A stretch of 64,000 bases of DNA from Rhizobiales bacterium NRL2 (GTDB taxonomy: Bacteria > Pseudomonadota > Alphaproteobacteria > Minwuiales > Minwuiaceae), in NCBI GenBank assembly GCA_001664005.1, contig CP016093.1, positions 493,501 through 557,500 of the forward strand, read 5' to 3'. Below the pieces are notes generated by a model. That model was given only the letters and a program-made list of their open reading frames with translations, had not been told where the DNA came from and did not search any database. Positions within the stretch are counted from its first letter, which is position 1, and each line of letters opens with the position of its first letter. The translations under genes were made by a program, and so were the position numbers. Below, piece by piece: positions 39,211 through 47,666 of this stretch.

Positions 39211-40166
39211 GGCCCGCTCCTGGCGCGCCGCTCGCGCAGGCGCGGATCGATGACGACATAGAGGATGTCGACGGCGAAGTTCACGATCACCACCACGGCG
39301 GCGAAGAACAGGACCAGGCCCTGGACCACGAACAGGTCGCGGTTGGTGATGGCCTGAAAGATCAGCCGGCCCAGGCCGGGCAGATGGTAGACGTTCTCGA
39401 TCACGATCGTGCCGGTGACCAGGTTGGCGAACTGCAGGCCGATGATGGTGATGATCGGCACCAGGGCGTTGGGCAGGACGTGGGCGCGCATGACGCGGCC
39501 GCGGCTCAGCCCCTTGGCGCGGGCGGTCGTGGCGTAGTCCAGCCGCATCACCTCCAGCACGCCGGAGCGCGTCACCCGGGCGAGGATGGCCGACTGCACA
39601 AGCGCCAGCGCGACTGCCGGCAGGATGAGCGCGGCGAGCGCCGCGCCGGGTCTTTCCCAGCCGGGAAAGCCGCCGGCCGGCAGCCAGCGCAGGTTCACCG
39701 CGAAGACGATGATCAGGATGATGGCCAGCCAGAAGGCCGGGATGGCGATGCCGAGCTGGCTGAGCGCCATGACGCCGATATCGCCGGCGCGGCCGTGGCG
39801 GGACGCGGCGTAGACGCCGAGCGACAGCGCCAGGACTATCGTCACCGCGGTGGCGATCAGCGCCAGCGGCGCGCTGACCGGCAGGCGTTCGACGATCAGC
39901 TCGGCCACCGGTACGCCGAAGCTGTAACTGTCGCCGAAGTCGCCTGTGACCACGCCGCCCAGCCAGTCCAGGTAGCGGGTCAGGAAGGGCGCGTCGAGAC
40001 CGAGTTCCCGGCGCAGCGCCAGCCGGGCGTCCTCAGTCGCGTCCAGGCCCAGGATGACCATGGCCGGATCGCCGGGCAGGGCGTTCATCACCCAGAAGAC
40101 GACGAACGATACCGCCAGCAGCGTCAGGAACAGGGTCCCCAGGCGGAACAGCAGGAAGCGGACCAT
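39207..40166 (-). CDS. Oligopeptide/dipeptide ABC permease, DppB-like
   Basis: This 319-residue permease is the DppB/OppB partner: N-terminal 'LFLTLLAVSFVVFWVMNALPGDPA' TM1 with the Pro-Gly-Asp-Pro motif, and the cytoplasmic loop 'TARAKGLSRGRVMRAHVLPN' that contacts the ATPase. It lies 68 bases after the binding-protein gene, with a GC-rich hairpin in that gap, and its stop overlaps the DppC-like start by 4 bases. Imports peptides or similar solutes across the inner membrane. Confidence 0.94.
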   Translation of the reverse strand: MVRFLLFRLGTLFLTLLAVSFVVFWVMNALPGDPAMVILGLDATEDARLALRRELGLDAPFLTRYLDWLGGVVTGDFGDSYSFGVPVAELIVERLPVSAPLALIATAVTIVLALSLGVYAASRHGRAGDIGVMALSQLGIAIPAFWLAIILIIVFAVNLRWLPAGGFPGWERPGAALAALILPAVALALVQSAILARVTRSGVLEVMRLDYATTARAKGLSRGRVMRAHVLPNALVPIITIIGLQFANLVTGTIVIENVYHLPGLGRLIFQAITNRDLFVVQGLVLFFAAVVVIVNFAVDILYVVIDPRLRERRARSGP

Positions 40167-40187
40167 CGGGATCTACCGGGCCGCGTC

Positions 40188-40217
40188 GGGGCGGCGGGCA
40201 GCGCCCGCGCCCGCCCC
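40188..40217 (-). promoter_or_regulatory. GC-rich intercistronic hairpin between binding-protein and permease genes
   Basis: GGGGCGG and CCGCCCC arms pair around a GC-rich loop in the 68-base gap. Such hairpins often stabilise the binding-protein part of an ABC operon mRNA; that role is inferred. Confidence 0.5.
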
Positions 40218-40234
40218 GCGCCGTTCCGGCGGCT

Positions 40235-41722
40235 TCAGTTCCAGCGCAGGTCCTTCAGCGGCGCGAACAGCACCGGCGAGGAGGCCCAGTAGCCGGAAAG
40301 CGCCTTGCGGTAGACGCCGAGCTTCGGCAACTGGAACAGGAAGCCGTGCACCGCGTCCTCGGCCAGGAAGCGCTGGCCTTCCTTCAGCAGTGCATCGAGC
40401 TTCGCCGGGTCGGTCTCGGTCCGGATCCGCTCATAGAGCGCGTTGAAGTCCGGATTGTCGTAGCCGTAGAAATATTCCGGCCCGCGCGCGAAATTGCCCA
40501 TGTCGTTGGGCGAGGGGTGGGCGATGATGGTCATGTCGTAGTTCTTCTTCTTGTAGACCTCGCCGATCCAGAAGCCCCACTCGACCTGCTCGATGGCGAC
40601 CGCGATGCCGGCCTTGGCGAGCTGGTTCTGGATGATCTCGGCCGACCGGCGGGCGTAGGGAAAGTGCGGCGTGCGCAGCGTGACCTGCAGATCTCCGGCG
40701 CCGGTTTCCGCCAGCAGCGCCTTCGCCTTCTCCACGTCATGGGGATAGCGGCCGGTCAGGTCGACATGGCTCCTGTGGTGCGGCGGGAAGAAGGAGCCGA
40801 TGGCCTCGCCATAGCCGTAATAGGCGCCCTTGATGACCGACCCGCGGTCCAGCGCATGGTTGACGGCGCGGCGGACCCGGATGTCGTCGAAGGGCGGGCG
40901 GGAATTGTTGAGCGCCAGGATCACCTCGGCCTCGGTGGTGCCGACGACGACGTCGAACCGCGGATCGGCCTTGAACTGCTCCAGCACCTCCGGCGCCGGC
41001 ATGCTGGGAAAGGCGTCCAGTTCGTCGGCCATTAGGGCGGCCACCGCGGCGGCCGCGTCGGCGATGAAGCGGAAGGTGACCCGCTCGATCGCCACCTCCG
41101 CCGCGTCGCGGTGGGCGGGGTACTTCACCAGGGACAGCGCGCTGCCCCGGGTCCAGTCCTCGAACCGGTAGGGTCCGGTGCCGACGGGGTCGGTCTTGTT
41201 CGCTGCCGCCGACTCCGGCGCGACGATCGCGGCGTCGCCCTGGGCGATGTTGAACAGGAAGAAGGCGTCGGGCTCCGACAGGGTGATGCGGACCGTGCCG
41301 GGGTCGACCGCCTCGACGCTCCGGATCGGCTTGAAGATGCCCTTGGTCGGATTGACGCTGTCCTCGGCCATGGCCCGGTCGAAGGTGAATTTCACGTCGG
41401 CGGCGTCGAAGGCGGTCCCGTCGTGAAAGGTGACGCCGTCGGCGAGATCGAAGGTGTAGACGCGGCCGTCCGGACTGATGGTCCACGCTTCCGCCAGCGC
41501 GGGAACGACCTCGCCGCTCTCGGTGACCGAAGTGAGCGATTCATAGACGTTGTGAGCGAAGATGCCGTCGATGGCGGCCGTGGCGTCGACCGTCGGGTCG
41601 AGCACCGTCGGCTCCTGCTGCATGCCGATGATGATGGTGTTCTTCGCCAGTGCGGCCGGCGCGGCGAGCGCCGCGGCCAGGCCCAGGACGAGGCCGGCCG
41701 ATCGGTATGGAAAGCGGGTCAT
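40235..41722 (-). CDS. Oligopeptide-type ABC substrate-binding protein (DppA/OppA family)
   Basis: This 495-residue protein has a signal peptide (residues 1-26, 'PAALAK' cleavage region). The SBP_bac_5 fold follows, with 'ALAEAWTISPDGRVYTFDLA', 'FHDGTAFDAADVKFTFDRA', 'GTGPYRFEDW' and 'DDIRVRRAVNHALDR'. It delivers peptides, or in some members nickel, opines or sugars, to the DppB/C-like permeases downstream. The ATG at 41722 follows GGGAGCACTCGCC. Its first 30 or so codons and leader occur again at 43861-43932. No signal for lipid anchoring. Confidence 0.93.
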   Translation of the reverse strand: MTRFPYRSAGLVLGLAAALAAPAALAKNTIIIGMQQEPTVLDPTVDATAAIDGIFAHNVYESLTSVTESGEVVPALAEAWTISPDGRVYTFDLADGVTFHDGTAFDAADVKFTFDRAMAEDSVNPTKGIFKPIRSVEAVDPGTVRITLSEPDAFFLFNIAQGDAAIVAPESAAANKTDPVGTGPYRFEDWTRGSALSLVKYPAHRDAAEVAIERVTFRFIADAAAAVAALMADELDAFPSMPAPEVLEQFKADPRFDVVVGTTEAEVILALNNSRPPFDDIRVRRAVNHALDRGSVIKGAYYGYGEAIGSFFPPHHRSHVDLTGRYPHDVEKAKALLAETGAGDLQVTLRTPHFPYARRSAEIIQNQLAKAGIAVAIEQVEWGFWIGEVYKKKNYDMTIIAHPSPNDMGNFARGPEYFYGYDNPDFNALYERIRTETDPAKLDALLKEGQRFLAEDAVHGFLFQLPKLGVYRKALSGYWASSPVLFAPLKDLRWN

Positions 41723-41758
41723 GGCGAGTGCTCCCTTGCCTGGTCGCGACGGCGGCAT
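41687..41758 (-). repeat. Binding-protein 5' leader, copy A
   Basis: The 72 bases around the start of the DppA-like gene match 43861-43932 at 67 of 72 positions. It contains the ribosome-binding site and first codons (MTRxxYRSAGLV). Confidence 0.9.
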
Positions 41759-41826
41759 GCCGGCGCCGGTCATTCTCTGTCTCGGCTCAGCCCGAGGTTT
41801 CCGATGATGGCAAGCTCGAGCCAATC

Positions 41827-43134
41827 TCAATGGTGGTCGTGATCGTCTCCCAAGATCGGGTTGCGCGCGAGGAAAACCGCTATGAACGCGAACACCAGCG
41901 CCATGCCGATCGCGCCCACGACGACGATCAGCGGGTCGGACTGCCACTTCATCGCGGCGAAGGCCGCCAGCACCACTGCATCGAGCGCGATGGCCGTCAG
42001 CAGCACCCATCCCCTCGCGCCGATCTCCTCGCGCAGATGCCGGAACACGCCCCAGTGGATGATGATGTCCATCACCAGGTAGAAGAAGGCGCCGAGAGAA
42101 GCGATCCGGCTGAGATCGAAGAAGACCGTCAGAAAGCCTGCGATCACGACCGTGTAGACGAGCGTGTGGTCCTTGATCGCGCCCGGCATCCCGAAATGGC
42201 TGTGCGGGATCATCTTCATGTCGGTCAGCATCGCCAGCATCCGCGAGACCGCGAACACGCTGGCGATCAGGCCCGAGGCCGTGGCCACCAGCGCGAGCGC
42301 CACCGTCAGGTAGAAGCCGGTCTGACCGAGGGCGGGCTCGGCTGCTTCGGCCAGCGCGTAGTCCTTCGCCGCCACGATGCGGTCGAGCGGCAGGCTGGAG
42401 CCGACGGCGAAGGCGACAAGCAGATAGACGACGACGCAGATCGCGATGGACAGGACGATGGCCCGGCCGACATTGCGGTGCGGTTCGGTTATCTCAGCGC
42501 CGCTGTTGGTGATGGTCGTGAAGCCCTTGAAGGCGAGGATCGACAGCGCCAGCGATGCGACGAAGCCCCCTGCACCGGCATCTCCGCCCGTGGCCTCGAA
42601 CGAGATGCCGCTCGCCCAGAGACCGGCTGCCCCGAACAGCGCGATGCCGCCCACCTTGAGCACGGCCATGACGATGGACAGAAGTCCGACCGAACGGTTG
42701 CCGGAGAGGTTCACGAGATACGCGAAGACGATCAGCCCGACGCCGAGAACGGGCACGAGGACGCTGTCCGGATCGCCGCCGAACGCCTGCAGCGTGTACG
42801 TTCCAAAGGTGCGCGCGACGAGGCTTTCGTTGATGACCATCGACAGCGCCATCAGGAGCGCGGCGCCCGCCGCGACCGTCGTCGGCCCGTATGCCTTATT
42901 CAGGATCATCCCGATCCCGCCGGCAGACGGAAAGGCATTCGACATCTTGATATACGTGTAGGCGCTGAACGCGGTCACGATGGCGCCGACGACGAACGAG
43001 AGCGGGAAGAGCGGCCCTGCAAGCTCGGCGATCTGGCCCGTCAGCGCGAAAATGCCCGCGCCGATCATCACGCCGGTGCCCATGGCCACCGCGCCCGGCA
43101 GGGTGACGCTGTTCTTCTCGTAGCCCTCCGCCAT
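41827..43134 (-). CDS. APC-superfamily amino acid permease
   Basis: This 435-residue protein has about 12 TM helices and begins 'EKNSVTLPGAVAMGTGVMIG', including the APC TM1 unwound segment 'GTGVMIGAGIFALTGQ'. TM6 has 'ALSILAFKGFTTITNSGAEI'. The C-terminus is the His/Asp-rich ILGDDHDHH. Family members exchange or import amino acids or related amines. Its ATG at 43134 overlaps the stop of the TVP38 gene by one base (TGATG), so the two genes are coupled. The pair lies between two copies of the binding-protein leader. Confidence 0.9.
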   Translation of the reverse strand: MAEGYEKNSVTLPGAVAMGTGVMIGAGIFALTGQIAELAGPLFPLSFVVGAIVTAFSAYTYIKMSNAFPSAGGIGMILNKAYGPTTVAAGAALLMALSMVINESLVARTFGTYTLQAFGGDPDSVLVPVLGVGLIVFAYLVNLSGNRSVGLLSIVMAVLKVGGIALFGAAGLWASGISFEATGGDAGAGGFVASLALSILAFKGFTTITNSGAEITEPHRNVGRAIVLSIAICVVVYLLVAFAVGSSLPLDRIVAAKDYALAEAAEPALGQTGFYLTVALALVATASGLIASVFAVSRMLAMLTDMKMIPHSHFGMPGAIKDHTLVYTVVIAGFLTVFFDLSRIASLGAFFYLVMDIIIHWGVFRHLREEIGARGWVLLTAIALDAVVLAAFAAMKWQSDPLIVVVGAIGMALVFAFIAVFLARNPILGDDHDHH

Positions 43135-43805
43135 CACTTTCCCTTTGCTGGTCTGCGCCGCATCGCCACCCAGACAAGCGGCAACCCGGTCACAAGCCCG
43201 AGGCCGAGTACCGCCCATGTCGCCCGGCCGAGGTCCCCGCTGGCCGCCTCGCCGCCGAAATGGGCGAGCAGAAAGCTCGCCGGAATGACGCCGGCCAGTG
43301 TCGCAAGCGCGAAACGCCAGGCATGAAGGCGGCTGAGCCCGGCCGCGTAGCTGATCAAGTCGAAGGACACGAAGGGCATCAGGCGGCTGGCAAACACCGT
43401 GGCCGTCAATGCGGTCTGCGACCCGAGCAATCCTGCATCGACGCGGTCACCGAACGCCCGCCGCAAGACATCGTGCCCCAGAACCCGTGCCAGACCGAAC
43501 GCGATCAGCGCTCCGAGTTCGGCGCCAATCACGACCTGCACCGTCCCCCAGAGATGTCCGTAAGCCGCGCCGGCAGCCAGGGCGATCGGCGCGCTCGGAA
43601 TCGGGCTGGCCACGACCGCGACGGTCATGAGCGAGACGATCAGGACCGGGCCCCAGATGCCGGCCCGCGCGACCAGCGTTTCGAGGTGCTCCTCGTCCAG
43701 CAGGTCGCGTGCCGTAGTGAATACAGATGGCGCGAACAGCCAGACGCCGGCCATGGCGATCCCGAGGACTGCCAGCGCGGCAAGTATGCCGGTTCGCGAA
43801 CTCAT
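43134..43805 (-). CDS. TVP38/TMEM64 (DedA-like) family membrane protein
   Basis: This 223-residue protein has four to six TM segments and the family pattern 'PSAPIALAAGAAYGHLWGTV' with a following 'GAELGALIAFGLAR', and 'RLMPFVSFDLISYAAG' later. DedA/TVP38 proteins are putative lipid or small-solute transporters. Its ATG at 43805 lies only 1 base after the stop of a 29-codon remnant of the DppA-like leader. It is coupled to the APC permease gene downstream. Function is not known beyond the family. Confidence 0.88.
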   Translation of the reverse strand: MSSRTGILAALAVLGIAMAGVWLFAPSVFTTARDLLDEEHLETLVARAGIWGPVLIVSLMTVAVVASPIPSAPIALAAGAAYGHLWGTVQVVIGAELGALIAFGLARVLGHDVLRRAFGDRVDAGLLGSQTALTATVFASRLMPFVSFDLISYAAGLSRLHAWRFALATLAGVIPASFLLAHFGGEAASGDLGRATWAVLGLGLVTGLPLVWVAMRRRPAKGK

Positions 43806-43806
43806 T

Positions 43807-43896
43807 TCAGATTGCGTCGACGGCCTTCGCCGGTGCGGCGAGCGCCGCCGAGAGGTCCGGGACGAGGCCGGCCGATCGGTACGTAATGCGGGTCAT
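43807..43896 (-). pseudogene. Truncated second copy of the DppA-like signal peptide
   Basis: The frame encodes MTR-ITYRSAGLVPDLSAALAAP and stops after 29 codons. It matches the first residues of the DppA-like protein (MTRFPYRSAGLVLGLAAALAAP) but the mature domain is absent. Its ribosome-binding site GGGGAG is even better than that of the full gene. Its TGA is 1 base from the TVP38 start, so it may act as a leader peptide. Confidence 0.8.
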
Positions 43897-43932
43897 GGCG
43901 AGGGCTCCCCTGCCTGGTCGCGACGGCGGCAT
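43861..43932 (-). repeat. Binding-protein 5' leader, copy B
   Basis: Matches 41687-41758 at 67 of 72 positions. It lies on the far side of the APC permease and TVP38 genes. Confidence 0.9.
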
Positions 43933-43994
43933 CGTGGCGCCGGCCGGCGAGACCAGTGTGAACCCGACGCCGATGGCAATCATAGCGCAAAAGC

Positions 43995-44030
43995 GCAGGG
44001 CCGGCTCCCGTTCCCGGGAACCGGCCCTGC
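43995..44030 (-). terminator. Hairpin terminator after the amino-acid-type binding protein gene
   Basis: GCAGGGCCGG and CCGGCCCTGC pair over ten bases around a palindromic loop, 25 bases after the stop codon at 44056. On the minus strand it is followed by GCTTTTGCGC. Confidence 0.75.
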
Positions 44031-44055
44031 GGGCCGCGCGATGATGTCCGCGCCG

Positions 44056-45288
44056 CTACTTGACGCTGTCGACGCTGTCGTCGGGCCGCATCTCGTCGGC
44101 GACCTCCGTCGAGGGCAGGACGTCCTGTCCGGGCACGTAGCGCCAGCCGGTCATGTAGCCGCCGCCCTCGCGCCAGCGGGTGATGCCGACCCAGGCGCCC
44201 ATGGTCGACTGGTGGTCGACCTTGCGGTAGATGATGGTGCCGATCGGCGTCTCGACGCTGAGGCCGCGGAAGGCCTGTACCAGCAGTTCGGTCTTGGTGC
44301 TGCCGGCCGCCTCGATGGCCGCCTTGATCGACAGGATGGTGTTGAAGCCGACCAGCGAGCCGGTCATCGGGTCCTCGTCCCAGCGCGCCTGGTAGTCGGC
44401 GACGAACTTCTTGTGGGCCGGATCCTGGATATCGTACCAGGGATAGCCGGTCACGATCCATCCGCGCGGGGCTTCCTCGCCCAGCGGCAGCAGGTATTCA
44501 GGCTCGCCGGTCAGCAGGCCGACGACCGTCCGGTCCTTGAACAGGCCGCGCAGATTGCCCTCGCGGACGAATTCGGCGAGGTCGGCGCCGAACAGCACGT
44601 TGAAGATGCCGTCGGGCTTCGCCGCTTCCAGCGCGCGCACGGTGGCGCCGGCGTCGATCTTGCGCAGCGCCGGCCACTGCTCGCCCACGAACTCGACCTC
44701 CGGATTCTGCTCCTTCAGCAGTTTCTTGAAGGCGGCCACCGCGTCCTGACCGTACTTGTAGTTCGGCGCCACGAACGCCCAGCGCTTGGCCTTGCTGGCC
44801 GCGGCTTCCCGCGCCAGCATGGCCGACTGCATGTAGGTGGAGGGGCGCAGGCGGAAGGTGTAGCGGTTGCCCTTCTCCCAGACCAGCGCGTCGGTCAGGG
44901 GCTCCGAGGCCAGGAAGACCACCTGCTTCTGCAGGGCGAAGTCGCTGACGGCCAGGCCGATATGGGAGAAGAACGTGCCGGCCAGCAGATCGACCTTCTC
45001 GCGGCTCAGCAGTTCCTCGGCGATGGTGACCGCGTTGCCCGGCTTGCCGCCATCGTCGCGGCTGATGACCTCCAGGGGCCGGCCCAGCACGCCGCCCGAT
45101 TCGTTGATCTGCTCCACCGCGAGCTGCCAGCCCTTCCTGTAGGGCTCGGTGAAGGCCGGCAGGGCCGAGTAGCTGTTGATCTCGCCCACCTTGATGGGTT
45201 CGCCTTCCTGGCCGACGGCGGCTGTGGACAGCCACGCCGCGGCGCCGATTCCGATCATCACGGAAAGTGCCGATCTGCGCGTGAGCAT
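44056..45288 (-). CDS. ABC substrate-binding protein, branched-chain amino acid/urea type (type 1 periplasmic fold)
   Basis: This 410-residue protein has a signal peptide with twin Arg at residues 4-5 and an AxG-type cleavage ('STAAVGQ'). The periplasmic-binding-protein type 1 fold follows: 'KVGEINSYSALPAFTEPYRK', 'EQINESGGVLGRPLEVISRD', 'YKYGQDAVAAFK'. The family binds branched-chain amino acids, amides, urea or aromatic acids. No permease or ATPase gene is adjacent, so it is an orphan. The gene stands alone with a terminator after it. Confidence 0.9.
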   Translation of the reverse strand: MLTRRSALSVMIGIGAAAWLSTAAVGQEGEPIKVGEINSYSALPAFTEPYRKGWQLAVEQINESGGVLGRPLEVISRDDGGKPGNAVTIAEELLSREKVDLLAGTFFSHIGLAVSDFALQKQVVFLASEPLTDALVWEKGNRYTFRLRPSTYMQSAMLAREAAASKAKRWAFVAPNYKYGQDAVAAFKKLLKEQNPEVEFVGEQWPALRKIDAGATVRALEAAKPDGIFNVLFGADLAEFVREGNLRGLFKDRTVVGLLTGEPEYLLPLGEEAPRGWIVTGYPWYDIQDPAHKKFVADYQARWDEDPMTGSLVGFNTILSIKAAIEAAGSTKTELLVQAFRGLSVETPIGTIIYRKVDHQSTMGAWVGITRWREGGGYMTGWRYVPGQDVLPSTEVADEMRPDDSVDSVK

Positions 45289-45435
45289 TAGGTCGCTCCC
45301 TGTTTCATTGTAGATGTACGCGGCACGATACCATTCACCGCCCGACAGGCGCGTATTTCGCCGTCTCGCGGCGGCAGGTTCAAGTATTTTCGGTCCCGAA
45401 GCAAGGTAGTGGCGGCGCGCGCCCCGACGGGATAC

Positions 45436-46113
45436 TCAGCCGCGGTGGCCGAATATCGCCGTGCCCACGCGTACATGTGTCGCGCCGAAGGCAATCGCGA
45501 CCTCGAAATCGGCGCTCATGCCCATCGACAACTGTTGCAGATCGTTCCGCTCGGCGATCTTTTTCAGCAGGGCGAAATGAGGGGCGGGCTCTTCATCCAG
45601 CGGTGGAATGCACATCAGGCCGGTGACCGGCAGGCCGTGGACCTCCCGGCAGGCCTCGATGAAGCGGTCCGCCTCGGCCGGCGGGACGCCCGACTTCTGC
45701 GCCTCCTCGCCGGTATTGATCTGGACCATGACCGACGGGCGGCGGCCCTGCTCGGCCATGGCCTTCGCAGCCGCCTTCGCCACCTTGTCACGGTCGATGG
45801 TATGGATGACGTCGAACAGCGCCACCGCGCCATCGACCTTGCGGCTCTGCAGTCCGCCGATCATGTGCAGCTCCAGGCCGGGATGAGCGGCCCGCAGCGC
45901 CGGCCATTTTTCCTCCGACTCCTGCAGGCGGTTCTCGCCGAACACCCTCTGACCGGCGGCGATGGCGGGTTCGATGCGCTCGGCCCCGAAGGTCTTGGAA
46001 ACCGCGATCAGCGTAATTTCGGCCGGATCGCGGCCCGCCTCACGGGCCGCGGCGGCGATGCGTTCGCGGACCTCGGAAAGCCCGGTGGCGATGCTATGGT
46101 CCAGTTCCGACAT
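45436..46113 (-). CDS. PLP homeostasis protein, YggS/PROSC family
   Basis: This 225-residue alanine-racemase-like barrel protein binds pyridoxal phosphate at Lys in 'LIAVSKTFGAE' (about residue 39). It has 'FGENRLQESEEKWPAL', 'LHMIGGLQSRKV' and 'SMGMSADFEVAIAFGATHVR', all family hallmarks. It keeps free PLP low and balances vitamin B6 vitamers. The ATG at 46113 is the likely start. It is divergent from the ThiE-like gene with a 20-base gap. Confidence 0.95.
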   Translation of the reverse strand: MSELDHSIATGLSEVRERIAAAAREAGRDPAEITLIAVSKTFGAERIEPAIAAGQRVFGENRLQESEEKWPALRAAHPGLELHMIGGLQSRKVDGAVALFDVIHTIDRDKVAKAAAKAMAEQGRRPSVMVQINTGEEAQKSGVPPAEADRFIEACREVHGLPVTGLMCIPPLDEEPAPHFALLKKIAERNDLQQLSMGMSADFEVAIAFGATHVRVGTAIFGHRG

Positions 46114-46133
46114 GCGCCCGAGGATTGACGACG

Positions 46134-46688
46134 GTGTCCCGAACCGCAAGCCGAATTCCCCTGCCCGCGGTCATCATGCCGACCGATCTCGCGCGGCTGT
46201 CCGATCCGGCCGCGGCAGCGGCCCGCCTGCCGACCGGCGCGGCGGTGATCCTGCGCGACCGGCATCATCCGGAGCGGCGCGCCTGGGCGGAGCGCCTGCG
46301 GCGGGCCACGGCCGCGCGGGGTCAGATGCTGCTGATCGCCAACGATCCCGATCTGGCACGGGCGGTCGACGCCGACGGGCTGCATCTGGCGGAGCGCGAG
46401 GTGGGCCGTGTCGCGCCCTGGCGGTTCATCACAGCGGCGGCGCATTCGCTCGCCGCCATCCGCCGCGCCGAGCTTGTCCGGGCGGATGCCGTGCTGCTGT
46501 CCCCGGTCTTTCCCACCGCCAGCCATCCCGGCGGGCGGACGCTGGGCCTGCAGCGCGCACGCGCGATCGCGCGCGCCGCAGGCTTGCCTGTCTACGCCAT
46601 GGGCGGCGTCGATCCGGGCAATGTGCGTCTACTCGGTCCCGCCTTCGCCGGCTTCGCCGCCATCGAGGCCTTCCTCCAGACCCAGTGA
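46134..46688 (+). CDS. Thiamine phosphate synthase/TenI-like protein
   Basis: This 184-residue TIM-barrel protein resembles ThiE/TenI: 'ANDPDLARAVDADGLHLAE' with the conserved Asp-Gly-x-His-Leu, then 'VLLSPVFPTASHPGGRTLG' and 'VYAMGGVDPGNVRLL'. ThiE joins the HMP-PP and thiazole phosphate halves of thiamine. The GTG at 46134 is set by GAGGA nine bases upstream. The protein is shorter than typical ThiE (about 210), so a TenI-like or divergent role is possible. Its 3' end overlaps a convergent XRE gene by 60 bases. Confidence 0.8.
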   Translation: MSRTASRIPLPAVIMPTDLARLSDPAAAAARLPTGAAVILRDRHHPERRAWAERLRRATAARGQMLLIANDPDLARAVDADGLHLAEREVGRVAPWRFITAAAHSLAAIRRAELVRADAVLLSPVFPTASHPGGRTLGLQRARAIARAAGLPVYAMGGVDPGNVRLLGPAFAGFAAIEAFLQTQ

Positions 46689-47024
46689 CTGGGCGATCTC
46701 GGTCAGTTGCGCCTCCTCCAGGGTACGGATGCGCAGCGCCAGTTCGTTGGCGACGCGCGTCGCCTCCGGGCTGAGACCGGCGGTGTCGATGACGATCCGG
46801 GGGTGGGAGATGCGGGCCAGATCCTGCAGCTCGTCGGCATCGTCCCAGATCAGGTTGAAATAGGTGATGATCCGTTGCACCAGCGCCCAGCTCGGCCGGC
46901 TGCGATGACCGTGCTCCAGGGCCGAGAGGTAGGCCGGGGTGACGCCGAGCTCGCCGGCCATGGCGCGGAGCGAGACGCCGCGCGCCTCGCGCAGTTCCCG
47001 GACCCTCTGGCCGAAAGGGGTCAC
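46629..47024 (-). CDS. XRE-family helix-turn-helix regulator
   Basis: This 131-residue protein has an N-terminal XRE/Cro HTH ('VRELREARGVSLRAMAGELG', then 'VTPAYLSALEHGHRSRPS'). The C-terminal region is helical and acidic, with no sensor I can name. The GTG start at 47024 overlaps the stop of the Smr gene by 4 bases (GTGA), so it is translationally coupled. The last 60 bases overlap the convergent ThiE-like gene. Its targets are unknown. Confidence 0.88.
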   Translation of the reverse strand: MTPFGQRVRELREARGVSLRAMAGELGVTPAYLSALEHGHRSRPSWALVQRIITYFNLIWDDADELQDLARISHPRIVIDTAGLSPEATRVANELALRIRTLEEAQLTEIAQSLGLEEGLDGGEAGEGGTE

Positions 47025-47662
47025 GGCTCCCGCCGCCGGCGCAGCAACACGTAGAGCGCGCCGTGCCCGCCATGGCCGGGCGTCGCCGCCGCCGTCGCCA
47101 GCACCAGCGGCGCCAGATCCGCCTGCTTCAGCCATTCCGGCACCCGTCGTTTCAGGATGCCCGGGGGTTCCGGATTGACGAAGGGACCGTCGGCGCTTTC
47201 CCGCACGCGGCCGCCCTTGCCGGTGATCACCAGCAGACAGCGCTTGCCGGCGGCGTGACACTGGCGGACGAACAGGGCCAGCGTCTGATGCGCCTGGGCC
47301 TGGGTCATGCCGTGCAGGTCCAGGCGCGCGTCGATCGGGTACTGGCCGCGCCGCAGCCGTTCCGCCGTCCGCCGGTCGACGCCGGCCAGCCGGCCGCGGC
47401 CGGGCGCAGCCGGACGTTCCGGCGGCACGGGCGGCGCAGAGGCAGGGGCAGGGGCGGGCCGCCGCTGCGGAGCCGGTTTCGCGGGTTGCTGCTTCTTCTT
47501 CGGGGGAGCCGCCGCCGGTTTGCTTGCCGCCGTGGCGGCCTCGGCTGCGCGGCGCGCCTCCGCCTTCAGCCGCTTCTCGGTGGAGCGCGACGGCTCGATC
47601 TCCCGGGCGACCAGCCGCCAGAGCTTCAGGTCGTCGTCGCTGAGACCCCTGCGGCGCGCCAT
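47021..47662 (-). CDS. Smr-domain protein
   Basis: This 213-residue protein has a charged N-terminus, a long Ala/Pro/Lys-rich linker (about residues 42-95) and a C-terminal Smr domain: 'DARLDLHGMTQAQAHQTLAL', 'LLVITGKGGR', 'HGGHGALYVLL'. Stand-alone Smr domains are endonuclease-like and related to the C-terminal part of MutS2. It is coupled to the XRE regulator and begins 4 bases after the LUD gene, so all three form one operon. Confidence 0.92.
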   Translation of the reverse strand: MARRRGLSDDDLKLWRLVAREIEPSRSTEKRLKAEARRAAEAATAASKPAAAPPKKKQQPAKPAPQRRPAPAPASAPPVPPERPAAPGRGRLAGVDRRTAERLRRGQYPIDARLDLHGMTQAQAHQTLALFVRQCHAAGKRCLLVITGKGGRVRESADGPFVNPEPPGILKRRVPEWLKQADLAPLVLATAAATPGHGGHGALYVLLRRRREP

Positions 47663-47666
47663 GCGC

